Assembly: GCA_030584185.1 (NCBI GenBank)
Contig: CP129495.1
Span: 1,853,469 to 1,917,468, forward strand
Reading direction: 5' to 3'
DNA length: 64,000 bases
From: Acidimicrobiia bacterium
GTDB lineage: Bacteria > Actinomycetota > Acidimicrobiia > Spongiisociales > UBA11373
The translations under genes were made by a program, and so were the position numbers. Positions within the stretch are counted from its first letter, which is position 1. The number at the start of each line of letters is the position of its first letter. The notes below the pieces were generated by a model. The model saw nothing but the letters and a program-made list of their open reading frames with translations, was not told the origin of the DNA and did not search any database. This document shows, one piece after another, positions 32,127 to 40,154 of this stretch.

Positions 32127-33484
32127 GCGGGTTCTTCACACGGCTCGAGGAGCGCTCCCGAGATGCCGGTACCCGTCTTTGCGTCGGAATCGACCCCCGG
32201 GAGGCGACCACAGGGGAGGCCCGGAGCCGGGCGCGCCGGATCATCGCCGCCACCGCCCCGAGCGCCGCCGCATTCAAGTTCAACAGTGCCTACTTCGAGG
32301 CCCTGGGCCCCGAGGGGATCGAGTCGTTGATCGACCTGGTGGCGGAGGTGCCCGAAGAGATTCCGGTGATCCTCGATGCCAAGCGGGGAGACATCCCAGA
32401 GAGCGGCGCCGCCTACGCCCGGGCGTGTCTCGAGGTCGTGCGAGCCGGTTCGGTGACCATCAGCCCCTACCTGGGGATCGATTCGATCCGGCCATTCCTG
32501 GACCACGACGGGGCTGGCGTCTGGGTGCTGGCCCGCACCTCGAACCCTTCTGCGGCGGCGGTACAGGATCTCGCCCTGACCGGGGGAGGCGTGCTTCATG
32601 AGGAGGTGGTGCGCCAGGCGACCACCTGGGCCGGTCCGGATCGGCTGGGCCTGGTGGCCGGCGCCACCGATCCGGGAGCGTTGGCGCGGGTGCGTGCCGC
32701 GGCACCCGGTCACTGGATCCTGGCTCCGGGTGTCGGAGCGCAGGGGGCTGATCCCGCCTCGCTGGGTGTGGGCCTGAGGGAGGATGGAAGCGGGCTCCTG
32801 GTGACCGCCTCGCGCTCCATCGCCGCCGCCGGCGATCCAGGGGCGGCGGCGGCCGACATACGCAGCACCCTGGCGCGGCTGCGGCCCGTCGGGCCCGCAT
32901 CCAACGATTCCCTGCTCGCAGTCGATCTCCATGCCGCCGGGTGCGTTCGCTTCGGCCGCTTCACCCTGCGCTCTGGCAATGAGTCGCCGGTGTACCTGGA
33001 TCTGCGTCGGCTGGTCTCCCATCCCGGGTCGCTGCGCCGGGTGGCGGCGGTGCTCTCGGCCTCGGTCTCTCGCCTCGGGGGCGAGGCGATCGGCGCCGTC
33101 CCGTACGGCGGTCTCCCCCTGGCGACGGCGGCGGCGCTGCAGGGCGGGATTCCGATGGTCTGGGCCCGGCCGCGGCCCAAGGAGCACGGCTCCGGTGACG
33201 CCGTCGAAGGGGAGTGGCACCCGGGCCAGCGCCTCGTGCTCGTGGACGACGTCGTCACCTCGGGAGTCAGTGCCTTGGAATCGGCTCGGGCGCTTCGCCA
33301 CCACGGCCTCGTCGTGGAGCACCTGGTGGTCGTGGTCGAACGGTCGCAGGCGGGGCGGTCGGCGCTGGCGGCCGAGGGGATCGCCCTGCACTCCCTGACG
33401 ACCCTCCGAGGGCTGGCCGAGGACCTGGCGGCGGCCGGGCTCATCGACGAGGAGCAGCGGCGGCAGGTGGACGCCATGTCGTGA
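32123..33484 (+). CDS. pyrF-pyrE: fused OMP decarboxylase-orotate phosphoribosyltransferase
   Basis: A 453-residue fusion. Residues 1-255 are type-2 orotidine-5'-phosphate decarboxylase: [15 protein letters not shown], the catalytic DAKRGDIP (Lys87), [12 protein letters not shown]. From ~265 is orotate phosphoribosyltransferase: [29 protein letters not shown] and the PRPP loop [15 protein letters not shown] (Asp375). The order ODC-OPRT is opposite to animal UMP synthase. It overlaps pyrB (ATGA) and pyrD (GTGA). The two last steps to UMP are thus in one chain, which should help channel OMP. Confidence 0.94.
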   Translation: MSGFFTRLEERSRDAGTRLCVGIDPREATTGEARSRARRIIAATAPSAAAFKFNSAYFEALGPEGIESLIDLVAEVPEEIPVILDAKRGDIPESGAAYARACLEVVRAGSVTISPYLGIDSIRPFLDHDGAGVWVLARTSNPSAAAVQDLALTGGGVLHEEVVRQATTWAGPDRLGLVAGATDPGALARVRAAAPGHWILAPGVGAQGADPASLGVGLREDGSGLLVTASRSIAAAGDPGAAAADIRSTLARLRPVGPASNDSLLAVDLHAAGCVRFGRFTLRSGNESPVYLDLRRLVSHPGSLRRVAAVLSASVSRLGGEAIGAVPYGGLPLATAAALQGGIPMVWARPRPKEHGSGDAVEGEWHPGQRLVLVDDVVTSGVSALESARALRHHGLVVEHLVVVVERSQAGRSALAAEGIALHSLTTLRGLAEDLAAAGLIDEEQRRQVDAMS

Positions 33485-34479
33485 GCTACCGGCTGGCGCG
33501 CGCCATCGGGTTCCGGATGGATCCGGAGCGGGCCCATCGCCTCGCCTTGGCTGTCGCAAGGCTTTCCCGTCCGGTGTGGGCCATCGGCCGCCGGCGGCGC
33601 GAGGCGTCCCCGGTGGAGGTGATGGGGCTGCGATTCCGCAACCCGCTGGGTCTCGCCGCCGGGTACGACAAGGATGCCGTGGCGTGGCGGGCCCTGGGCG
33701 CCATGGGCTTCGGGCACGTCGAGGTGGGAACGGTGACGCCACAGCCGCAGCCGGGCAACCGTCGCCCCCGGCTGCATCGGCTGGTCGATGACCGGGCGCT
33801 GGTCAACCGCATGGGGTTCCCGGGAGCGGGAGCGGAGGCCGTGGCCGGGCGGCTGCGGGGAGGACGCCCCGGCGGGCTGATCCTGGGGGTGTCCATCGGT
33901 CCCAACGCCGCCACTCCCCCGGAGCGGCGGCTCGACGACTACCGGGTGCTGGTTGCCCGCTTCGCCCCGCTCGCCGACTACCTGGCGGTGAATGTCTCCT
34001 CTCCCAACACGCAGGGCCTTCGCTCTCTGGAGCGGCCCGAGGAGATCTCGGGGCTGCTCGGTGCGCTGCGGGCAGAGCGCGATGTCTGGGTAGGGCGCAT
34101 CGGGAGGCGGGTGCCGCTGGTGGTGAAGCTGTCGCCCGACCTCTCGGACGCACCCGGCGTCGCCGCCTCCGCCGAGGAGGCGGGCGCCGACGGCATCGTG
34201 ATGGGCAACACCACCATCGAGCGACCGGGTATCGAGAGACCGACCCCGGAAGGGGGACTCAGCGGGGAGCCGCTGGCTCCGCTGGCGCTGCAGCGGCTCC
34301 ATGAGGTGGTCGCCGCCTCCAGGCTCCCGGTGATCTCATGCGGGGGGATCATGTCGCCCCGGGACGTGGCCGAGCGGTTGGCCGCCGGGGCAGCCCTGGT
34401 GCAGATCTACACGGGGTTGGTGTACGCCGGTCCGGGTCTGGTCGGGTCCACGCTTCGGGAGCTGCGCGGCGACGACTGA
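33481..34479 (+). CDS. pyrD: dihydroorotate dehydrogenase (quinone), class 2
   Basis: A 332-residue FMN enzyme oxidising dihydroorotate with quinone. Class 2 features: RFRNPLGLAAGYDKDAVAWR, EVGTVTPQPQPGN, NRMGFPGAG, and the catalytic Ser in NVSSPNTQGLRSLE (173-174). An N-terminal amphipathic helix (YRLARAIGFRMDPERAH) is for membrane contact. GTG start overlaps the pyrFE stop. The last gene of the operon; it converges on the anti-sigma gene with a 3-base gap. carAB is not in the window. Confidence 0.95.
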   Translation: MSYRLARAIGFRMDPERAHRLALAVARLSRPVWAIGRRRREASPVEVMGLRFRNPLGLAAGYDKDAVAWRALGAMGFGHVEVGTVTPQPQPGNRRPRLHRLVDDRALVNRMGFPGAGAEAVAGRLRGGRPGGLILGVSIGPNAATPPERRLDDYRVLVARFAPLADYLAVNVSSPNTQGLRSLERPEEISGLLGALRAERDVWVGRIGRRVPLVVKLSPDLSDAPGVAASAEEAGADGIVMGNTTIERPGIERPTPEGGLSGEPLAPLALQRLHEVVAASRLPVISCGGIMSPRDVAERLAAGAALVQIYTGLVYAGPGLVGSTLRELRGDD

Positions 34480-34482
34480 TCG

Positions 34483-35466
34483 TCAGCCGAAGCAGGTCGC
34501 CAACGAGGTGACCACGACTTCGACCTCGGCTGTCGTCCGATTGCCGGCACCGTCGTCGGCCGTGATGATGACGGTGACCGCCGTGGTCGGTGGATCCTCC
34601 GGGACGGTGCCCGCCGGGAACGATCCGAACGTGGCCGAATGGGTGTCGCCCGATCGGGTCATCGTGATCACCACCGGAAGACCGCCGGGAAGCGTCCAAG
34701 AGGCGGTGGCAACGACCGGTCCCCGATCGTCGGTGACGATGGCGGTGATCGTCGCCTGACGGGGGTTGCCCGCCGGGCAGGCCAGCGATTCGGAGTCCAG
34801 CTCCCAGATCACCCCTGGAGTGACCGCCTCCTTCTCCACGACCGGTGCCGTCACGTCGGGAGTCGTGGTGGAGGTCGTGGCGGCCGGGTTCGTCGTCGCA
34901 GCGGCCATCGAGGTCGAGGTGATCGGGGTGGTCGTCTCCGTGGTGGGGGCGGCGGTCGTGGTGGTGGTGGCCAGGCTCGTCGTCGACACGGTGAGGGTCG
35001 GCTCGTCTTGAGGGCAGCCGACCTCGGGGAGTCCGGCGGCGTCTCCCTCCAAGACCACCGCCCCTTGTTCCACGAAGACGATCTGCCCACCATCGACCGC
35101 CCGTATCGCCAGCCACCCGTCGAGTCTTCCGACCACCTGCACCCGGTCTCCCTGGTGCAGGGTGGCCACCTCGTCGCCACCGGGACAGGCGTAGGCGACG
35201 ACCTGCCGGTTGCTGATGTCGCCGGGGGTGGCCGGTTCGTCGCCGCCGAGGAGCAGACCGATCACGGCGCCGGCGATGAGCGCCGCCACCACGATGAGGA
35301 CCCCGGGGCCCGGTCCGCGGCGACCCCGCCGGCCCCTGCGAGGTGGCTGCTTCTTCGCCGCCTCGACACGGGCACTCAGCTCGGCGACCAGGGCGTCGGC
35401 GTCTACCACCGGCTCCGGTGCCAGGGCCTCTCCGAGGAGGCGGCGCAGACGCTCGTCGAAGGTCAT
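34483..35466 (-). CDS. anti-sigma-like single-pass membrane protein with SH3-like external part
   Basis: A 327-residue protein. Residues 1-50 are a cytosolic, Arg-rich part with a short helix (MTFDERLRRLLGEAL); a single helix follows (VLIVVAALIAGAVIGLLLGG). Outside is a possible SH3b-like unit (EVATLHQGDRVQVVGRLDGW), then a Thr-rich stalk, then an Ig-like C-terminal domain. Its start overlaps the ECF sigma stop (ATGA), so it is probably a cognate anti-sigma factor, though there is no ZAS zinc motif. The signal sensed is unknown. Confidence 0.7.
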   Translation of the reverse strand: MTFDERLRRLLGEALAPEPVVDADALVAELSARVEAAKKQPPRRGRRGRRGPGPGVLIVVAALIAGAVIGLLLGGDEPATPGDISNRQVVAYACPGGDEVATLHQGDRVQVVGRLDGWLAIRAVDGGQIVFVEQGAVVLEGDAAGLPEVGCPQDEPTLTVSTTSLATTTTTAAPTTETTTPITSTSMAAATTNPAATTSTTTPDVTAPVVEKEAVTPGVIWELDSESLACPAGNPRQATITAIVTDDRGPVVATASWTLPGGLPVVITMTRSGDTHSATFGSFPAGTVPEDPPTTAVTVIITADDGAGNRTTAEVEVVVTSLATCFG

Positions 35467-35936
35467 GGCTCTTCTCCCAATGCCGCCGCCAGGGATGCCC
35501 GTCCCCGATGCAGCTGGGTCTTGACGGTCCCCTCGGTCACTCCGAGCGACCCGGCGATCTCCGTGACGGGCACGTCGAGGTAGTAGTGGAGGAGGATCAC
35601 CGTGCGCTGGCCGTCCGGGAGTCGGCCCACGGCGTCGAGGATGGTGATCCGATCGGTCACGACCTCCTGGCCAGGGTCGGCGGTGGGGAGCGCGCTGCGC
35701 GTCAGGGCCCTCTCCTCCGAGCGGGAGCGCCGCTGCCGACCCCGGGCGGCGTTGATGGCCACCACGGTGACCCAGGCGGCGAGGTTGTCGGGGTGGTGGT
35801 CCCCGGCCAGGGTCTTCACCACGGCGTCCTGAACCGCGTCCTCGGCGCCGTCGCGGTCGCCGGTGGCGAGGGCGACCGCCGCCACCACCCGGGGATACTC
35901 GGTGGCGACGAACTCGCGGATCGCCTCGTCGCCCAT
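35463..35936 (-). CDS. ECF-type RNA polymerase sigma factor
   Basis: A 157-residue ECF sigma factor with region 2 (EYPRVVAAVALATGDRDGAEDAVQDAVVKTL, WVTVVAINAARGRQRR) and region 4 (LPDGQRTVILLHYYLDVPVTE, LGVTEGTVKTQLHRGRASL). The ATG at 35936 follows GGAGGGG closely; further in-frame upstream sequence is not conserved-looking. Overlaps its anti-sigma partner. It lies 86 bases downstream of the molybdoenzyme operon on the same strand and might be read from it. Target promoters are unknown. Confidence 0.9.
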   Translation of the reverse strand: MGDEAIREFVATEYPRVVAAVALATGDRDGAEDAVQDAVVKTLAGDHHPDNLAAWVTVVAINAARGRQRRSRSEERALTRSALPTADPGQEVVTDRITILDAVGRLPDGQRTVILLHYYLDVPVTEIAGSLGVTEGTVKTQLHRGRASLAAALGEEP

Positions 35937-36022
35937 CCCCTCCTCTCCAGGAGCCGGGAACGGTAGCGGGAGCCGGGTTGCCGAGGCGACCAGCGTCATG
36001 ACCATCGACGCGTGGTGAGCGG

Positions 36023-36940
36023 CTACGGGTTGACGGGCCCCCGGAACAGGGAAGGGAAGGTGAGCAGCGACAGCCCCATGATCAGCTCGCCGCTCTGGAG
36101 GGTGCTGTGGAGGCCGATCCCGCCGGCGAGTACCAGGAGGACACCGGCTACGGCGGCGTCGTCACCGGCGAGGTGCGATCGCACGCCGGCGTAGGTCAGC
36201 GCCCCGCAGGCGGCGGCGTAGAAGAGGGGATGAAAGTAGCCGGCCACGCCCAGATTCCACAGCAGCAAGATCTCGGTCGTCGCCTCGGCCCGCATCAGGG
36301 CGGCAGCCACCAGGACTGCCACGGCCACGCCCGCGAGCACAGCCCTGCGCACCGCCGGCCGCGGCGCCAAGAGGGCCAGCGACGTCGCCCCGAGCAGTGC
36401 CAGTGCCTCAGAACCCTGGATCAGGGCGGCCGTGGGAAGGCTGACACCGGGTGCCGCCGAGCCGAGGACATCGACGGCGGCGGTGATCGCAAACGCCACC
36501 GCCATGGCGATCAGCGGCAGGCGGCGGGCGGTGTTCCATCCGGGTGGCGCGGCCACGGCCGCCAGCACCAGGACGGCGGTTGCGGTTCCGGAGATGGTCT
36601 CGCCGACGATGCCGAGGCGAACGCCGGCGGCCACCACCAGGAACCCGAGCAGCACCACGGTCACCGGCCGCCCGCCGCGGTCCCACGCCCTGACCGCCGC
36701 CAGCACCATCAGCACAACGAGGAGAACCGCCGCCAGATAGAGGGCGAATCGTCCCGCCTCGGTCACGATCCGGTACGGCGACCGGAACCAGTCGAGGCCG
36801 GGGATGTGGATCACGGTGCGGGTGAGGACCCGCAGCAGGGCCATCTCCACGGTGGCGACGACGGCGGTGGCGAGCGCCAGCCACCTCAGGTCGATGAGAG
36901 ATGGAGACTGCGCCGTACGGGACTCGGCCCCGCTGCTCAC
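36023..36940 (-). CDS. polytopic membrane protein of the molybdoenzyme operon
   Basis: A 305-residue protein with eight or nine hydrophobic helices. A few His are in or next to helices (TVIHIPGLDWF, VAGYFHPLFYAAACG, GGIGLHSTLQSGE), which could ligate heme, but I cannot place it in a known family. The GTG start overlaps the stop of the gamma subunit gene (GTGA). As last gene of the operon it may be a quinone-linked membrane anchor, taking the part of NarI or DmsC. That role is inference. Confidence 0.7.
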   Translation of the reverse strand: MSSGAESRTAQSPSLIDLRWLALATAVVATVEMALLRVLTRTVIHIPGLDWFRSPYRIVTEAGRFALYLAAVLLVVLMVLAAVRAWDRGGRPVTVVLLGFLVVAAGVRLGIVGETISGTATAVLVLAAVAAPPGWNTARRLPLIAMAVAFAITAAVDVLGSAAPGVSLPTAALIQGSEALALLGATSLALLAPRPAVRRAVLAGVAVAVLVAAALMRAEATTEILLLWNLGVAGYFHPLFYAAACGALTYAGVRSHLAGDDAAVAGVLLVLAGGIGLHSTLQSGELIMGLSLLTFPSLFRGPVNP

Positions 36941-37887
36941 CCGTTTGGCTTCGGCTTGCGCGTGATCCCGACGAGGAAGAGAACGGTGGCCAGGGCCCCG
37001 AGGACGTAGAGGGCTTGCATCCAGAGGGCGGTGCCGTCACCGCCGGAGGCGGTGTTTCCGTAGGTCGAGTCCGAGATCTGCATGCGGGCGAAGCTGGAGA
37101 CCGACTTCTGACCGTTTCGGTCGGCCTGGGCACCATCCCACACCGCAAAGGCGACGTCGATGGCGGCGCCGGCCACGAACGACGGCTGGTCGGCCCCGGG
37201 GGCGGCGAAGGTGCGGGCCATGGTGACCGACCAGGTGAGGGCGTCGTACGCCCCCGCCCCTTCCACCGCCTGCTGATCGAGCGGGGTGAGCGAGCCGAAC
37301 CCACCGGCGATGAGGTTCTGTACGGTCTGGGTGCCGGTGAGCACGTTCCCGGCAGCCTGCGGCGGGTAGTGGGTCGCATCCTCCGCCAGGTAGTAGTCGA
37401 CGTAGCCGTCATAGGGGAGCACCGACCCTCCACCGTCGGCGCGCCAGTACCAGATGTTGACCGCTCCGTCGGCCTGGCCCATGCAGATGGCGGGGACGGT
37501 GGCCGCGGCCAGCCCGGGGAACTGGACTGCAACCGCGTCGACGAACCGGTCCACGGCCCGGGCATCGGTGTTGGCGGTGCTGTCGGCCCACTGCAGGTTC
37601 ACATAGAGGGTTCCCTCGTGGTGCAGTGCCCGGACGCTCACCAGGGGGATGGAGCCGCCACCCATCGGAGTGGTGACGTTCTGGGCGGTCAGCCGGAGCT
37701 GGACCGGAGGGATCTGCTGCCAGGCCTCCGATGCGGAGTCGAGTCCTGGAGCGATCTCGGAGCGCCACGCCGTGATCGACTGGGTCTGGGCCGCCGCCGG
37801 GTTGGCGTCCAGAACCCGAAGACCCGCGGCGGCGACCAGGGCCACCAGCAGCAGCATCCAGCGCCGGTTGCCGAAGACCTTCGTCAT
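36937..37887 (-). CDS. ethylbenzene-dehydrogenase-like heme-b gamma subunit, membrane-anchored
   Basis: A 316-residue EB_dh-domain protein. An N-terminal signal (to about ANPAAAQ) exports it. The domain shows VQLRLTAQNV, VSVRALHHEGTLYVNLQWAD, FVDAVAVQFP and ICMGQADGAVNIWYW; the Met in ICMG is at the place of the axial heme ligand in EbdC. A C-terminal helix (MQALYVLGALATVLFLVGIT) would tether it, unlike the soluble gamma subunits of ethylbenzene or DMS dehydrogenase. The ATG overlaps the TorD stop (ATGA). Confidence 0.85.
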   Translation of the reverse strand: MTKVFGNRRWMLLLVALVAAAGLRVLDANPAAAQTQSITAWRSEIAPGLDSASEAWQQIPPVQLRLTAQNVTTPMGGGSIPLVSVRALHHEGTLYVNLQWADSTANTDARAVDRFVDAVAVQFPGLAAATVPAICMGQADGAVNIWYWRADGGGSVLPYDGYVDYYLAEDATHYPPQAAGNVLTGTQTVQNLIAGGFGSLTPLDQQAVEGAGAYDALTWSVTMARTFAAPGADQPSFVAGAAIDVAFAVWDGAQADRNGQKSVSSFARMQISDSTYGNTASGGDGTALWMQALYVLGALATVLFLVGITRKPKPNG

Positions 37888-38627
37888 CCGTGTGCCTCCC
37901 CTCCGCATCCGCATCCGCCTGCGCCGCAGGCCGGCGTCGGGCCGCAGTCCTCCTCCGCCGGATGGGACACCGGCTCGGGTGCCGGCCCCATCGCCGCCGG
38001 TACCACACCGCGTCGATCCAGTTCCTCCTCCAGCCAGGCGGCGATGAAAGCGCCCAGGGCCCGGTAGAAGGGGTGGTCGCCGGTGAGCGCCAGGCGGCGT
38101 CCGAACTCGGACCCCCACACCCCCAGGTGCTCGCGAAGGAACTTCTGCTGGGTGTCGTCGCAGGTCTCGGCCAGGTCGTCCATCCCCGACTCGATGGCGG
38201 CCGCCTCCTTGAAGGCGAGGAAGCCCATGAACTCCAGCTGGGGTCCGATGGCGTCGGGCCGCTCCTTCACCTTCCCGCCCACCTTCAGGCCATGGGCCCG
38301 GTAGAAGGCGGCGACGTCTGCCATCCGGTTGGTCTGCTGGAAGACGTCCTTGCCCACGTAGGCGGTCTCAAAAGTGGGGGAGTCCTGCGACTCGATCGGC
38401 GGGAATGTCCGGGTGTGTCCCCGCCTCAGGTCGTCCAGATCGGAGGCTGCGGCCTCGGCCACCAGCGTCAGTCGTGCCATGTCCAGTGGCGGATCCTCGA
38501 ACTCGAGGTCGCGCAGCAGGCCGGGATCGATTGCGGCCGTCGGGTGGCGCAGGGCCTCGCCGAGCAGGCAGTAGATCCCGGCGCGGATGCGTCCCTCGTC
38601 CACCCGCGGTTCGGTCAGCGTGGTCAA
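37884..38627 (-). CDS. TorD/DmsD-type chaperone with Cys-rich tail
   Basis: A 247-residue all-helical TorD-family protein: YCLLGEALRHP, RTFPPIESQDSPTFETAY and KFLREHLGVWGSEFGRRL are family-like. Such proteins hold the Mo enzyme apo-form until cofactor insertion and Tat export. The last 30 residues carry DCGPTPACGAGGCGCGGEAHG, four to five Cys plus His, a plausible metal-binding tail not usual in TorD. TTG 38627 is the start with GAGG upstream. Lies between the beta and gamma genes. Confidence 0.87.
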   Translation of the reverse strand: MTTLTEPRVDEGRIRAGIYCLLGEALRHPTAAIDPGLLRDLEFEDPPLDMARLTLVAEAAASDLDDLRRGHTRTFPPIESQDSPTFETAYVGKDVFQQTNRMADVAAFYRAHGLKVGGKVKERPDAIGPQLEFMGFLAFKEAAAIESGMDDLAETCDDTQQKFLREHLGVWGSEFGRRLALTGDHPFYRALGAFIAAWLEEELDRRGVVPAAMGPAPEPVSHPAEEDCGPTPACGAGGCGCGGEAHG

Positions 38628-38637
38628 GATACGGTCC

Positions 38638-39864
38638 TCATATCGAGTTCAGCTTGGTAGGACGCTCCACCAGCGGGTCCTCGACCCGCACCCGGACGAT
38701 CTCCTTGCCGTTGCGGTCGAAACCGACGACCACGTCGTCGAAGATCTCCAGGGGCTCTCCGCCGACGTTGATCTCTCCCAGCTTGGAGCCCTCTTCGACG
38801 TCGAAGGAGAACACGATCTGCTGCGTGGCGCGGAACAGCTGGAGGACGGCCAGCAGGCGCCGTGACGGGCGGGTGTACGCATCGATGGCATGATCCACTC
38901 CGGGCCCGAACATCTGGTGCAGGTAGTTGCGGGGCACCCACCGGGGTGGGATGTAGTACACGTTGGGCTGGGTTCCGAACTGTGGATAGAGGGGGAGGGC
39001 GACTCGCTCCTCGTGGACCAGGTAGTAGAGAGGGTGGTTGGGGTCCTCGATCCAGACGCCGTCGTCGCCCACCTCGACGAGCCCCTGGAGCCGGATCTTG
39101 CCGACGCAGGCCGTCATGCAGCGGGTCTCCATCGGCTCACCGTTGGTGAGGGGATCGGTTCCCTCGATGCGGGGGTAGCAGGCGATGCACTTCTCGGTGA
39201 CCCTGGTGGTAGGTCGGTACATCGTCTTCTTGTACGGGCAGGCCTCTACGCACTTGCGGTATCCCCGGCAGCGCTCCTGATCCACCAGCACGATCCCGTC
39301 CTCGGGCCTCTTGTAGATGGCGTTGCGGGGGCAGGCGGCGAGACAAGCCGGGTAGGAGCAGTGGTTGCAGATGCGGGCCAGGTAGAAGAACCAGCCTGTG
39401 TGCTCGGGGAGGCTGACGCCGGCGGCGGGGGCTGCGGTGGCGTGGTCCTCGTAGCGGTTGGGTGCCTTCCAGTCGGCCTCTTCGGGGATGAACCCGAGGA
39501 CACGCTCGCCGGCGGGCGCCGCCTCGAACACGGTCTGCCCGTCGAAGCGACCGTAGGGGGCGGAGTCGTCACCGGGGGCGGCCTGCCACACCTGACCGGC
39601 AGGGTTGGCCTGCTCCAGCAGGGCCAGGGTGCGGACGTCCCAGCCGCTGGGATAGCCACCGTACGGCTTGGTCTCGACGTTGTTCCACCACATCAGTTCC
39701 TGGCCCGGGGAGTGGGTCCAGGTGGACTTGCAGGCCATGGTGCAGGTCTGGCAGGCGATGCAGCGGTTGATGTTGAACACGGCGGCGAACTGGCGCTCGT
39801 AGGCGCCACCCGGGTGCTGGTACTCCATATCCCGTCCGAGATGCCAGTTGTGGACGGTCGCCAT
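38638..39864 (-). CDS. Fe-S (beta) subunit of type II DMSO-reductase-family enzyme
   Basis: A 408-residue four-cluster ferredoxin subunit like NarH, SerB, EbdB and PcrB. Cys groups: NRCIACQTCTMACK, ICNHCSYPACLAACP, ERCRGYRKCVEACPYKK and EKCIACYP...RCMTACVG. The third group has Tyr where a Cys would be (RGYRKC), as in enzymes with one [3Fe-4S] cluster. No own signal peptide; it presumably hitch-hikes with the Tat-exported alpha subunit. The ATG overlaps the stop of the 96-residue gene (TGATG). Confidence 0.93.
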   Translation of the reverse strand: MATVHNWHLGRDMEYQHPGGAYERQFAAVFNINRCIACQTCTMACKSTWTHSPGQELMWWNNVETKPYGGYPSGWDVRTLALLEQANPAGQVWQAAPGDDSAPYGRFDGQTVFEAAPAGERVLGFIPEEADWKAPNRYEDHATAAPAAGVSLPEHTGWFFYLARICNHCSYPACLAACPRNAIYKRPEDGIVLVDQERCRGYRKCVEACPYKKTMYRPTTRVTEKCIACYPRIEGTDPLTNGEPMETRCMTACVGKIRLQGLVEVGDDGVWIEDPNHPLYYLVHEERVALPLYPQFGTQPNVYYIPPRWVPRNYLHQMFGPGVDHAIDAYTRPSRRLLAVLQLFRATQQIVFSFDVEEGSKLGEINVGGEPLEIFDDVVVGFDRNGKEIVRVRVEDPLVERPTKLNSI

Positions 39865-40154
39865 CAGTTCCCCTCTCCGAAAACTGCCGACACTGCACGC
39901 TCCACGAACTCGTCGCCCCGGCGCCGGTACACGTCGTGAGGCCCGGCGTACAGGGGCGTGGTGAAGAGGCGGCCCACCTGCTCCCGGCCCCAGCCCATCA
40001 GGGCGTACTCCTCGACGATGCAGCGGGCCATCTCGAAGTCGGCCGCCTCGTCCACGGGGTAGGTGACCGCCACCAGCTCGAACGGGTCATCCTGCTCCAG
40101 CTCCTTGTCGGCGGCGGGGCCTCGGGGGGCGATGTCGACGGGTTGCCAGGTCAT
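39864..40154 (-). CDS. small protein between alpha and beta genes
   Basis: A 96-residue soluble protein with no signal or membrane segment. The recognisable core is CIVEEYALMGWGREQVGRLF then TTPLYAGPHDVYRRRGDEFV. It is coupled on both sides: ATGA with the alpha stop, TGATG with the beta start. A single Cys is present. I do not recognise the family; being locked between the two catalytic subunit genes it may be an assembly factor or extra subunit. Confidence 0.8.
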   Translation of the reverse strand: MTWQPVDIAPRGPAADKELEQDDPFELVAVTYPVDEAADFEMARCIVEEYALMGWGREQVGRLFTTPLYAGPHDVYRRRGDEFVERAVSAVFGEGN

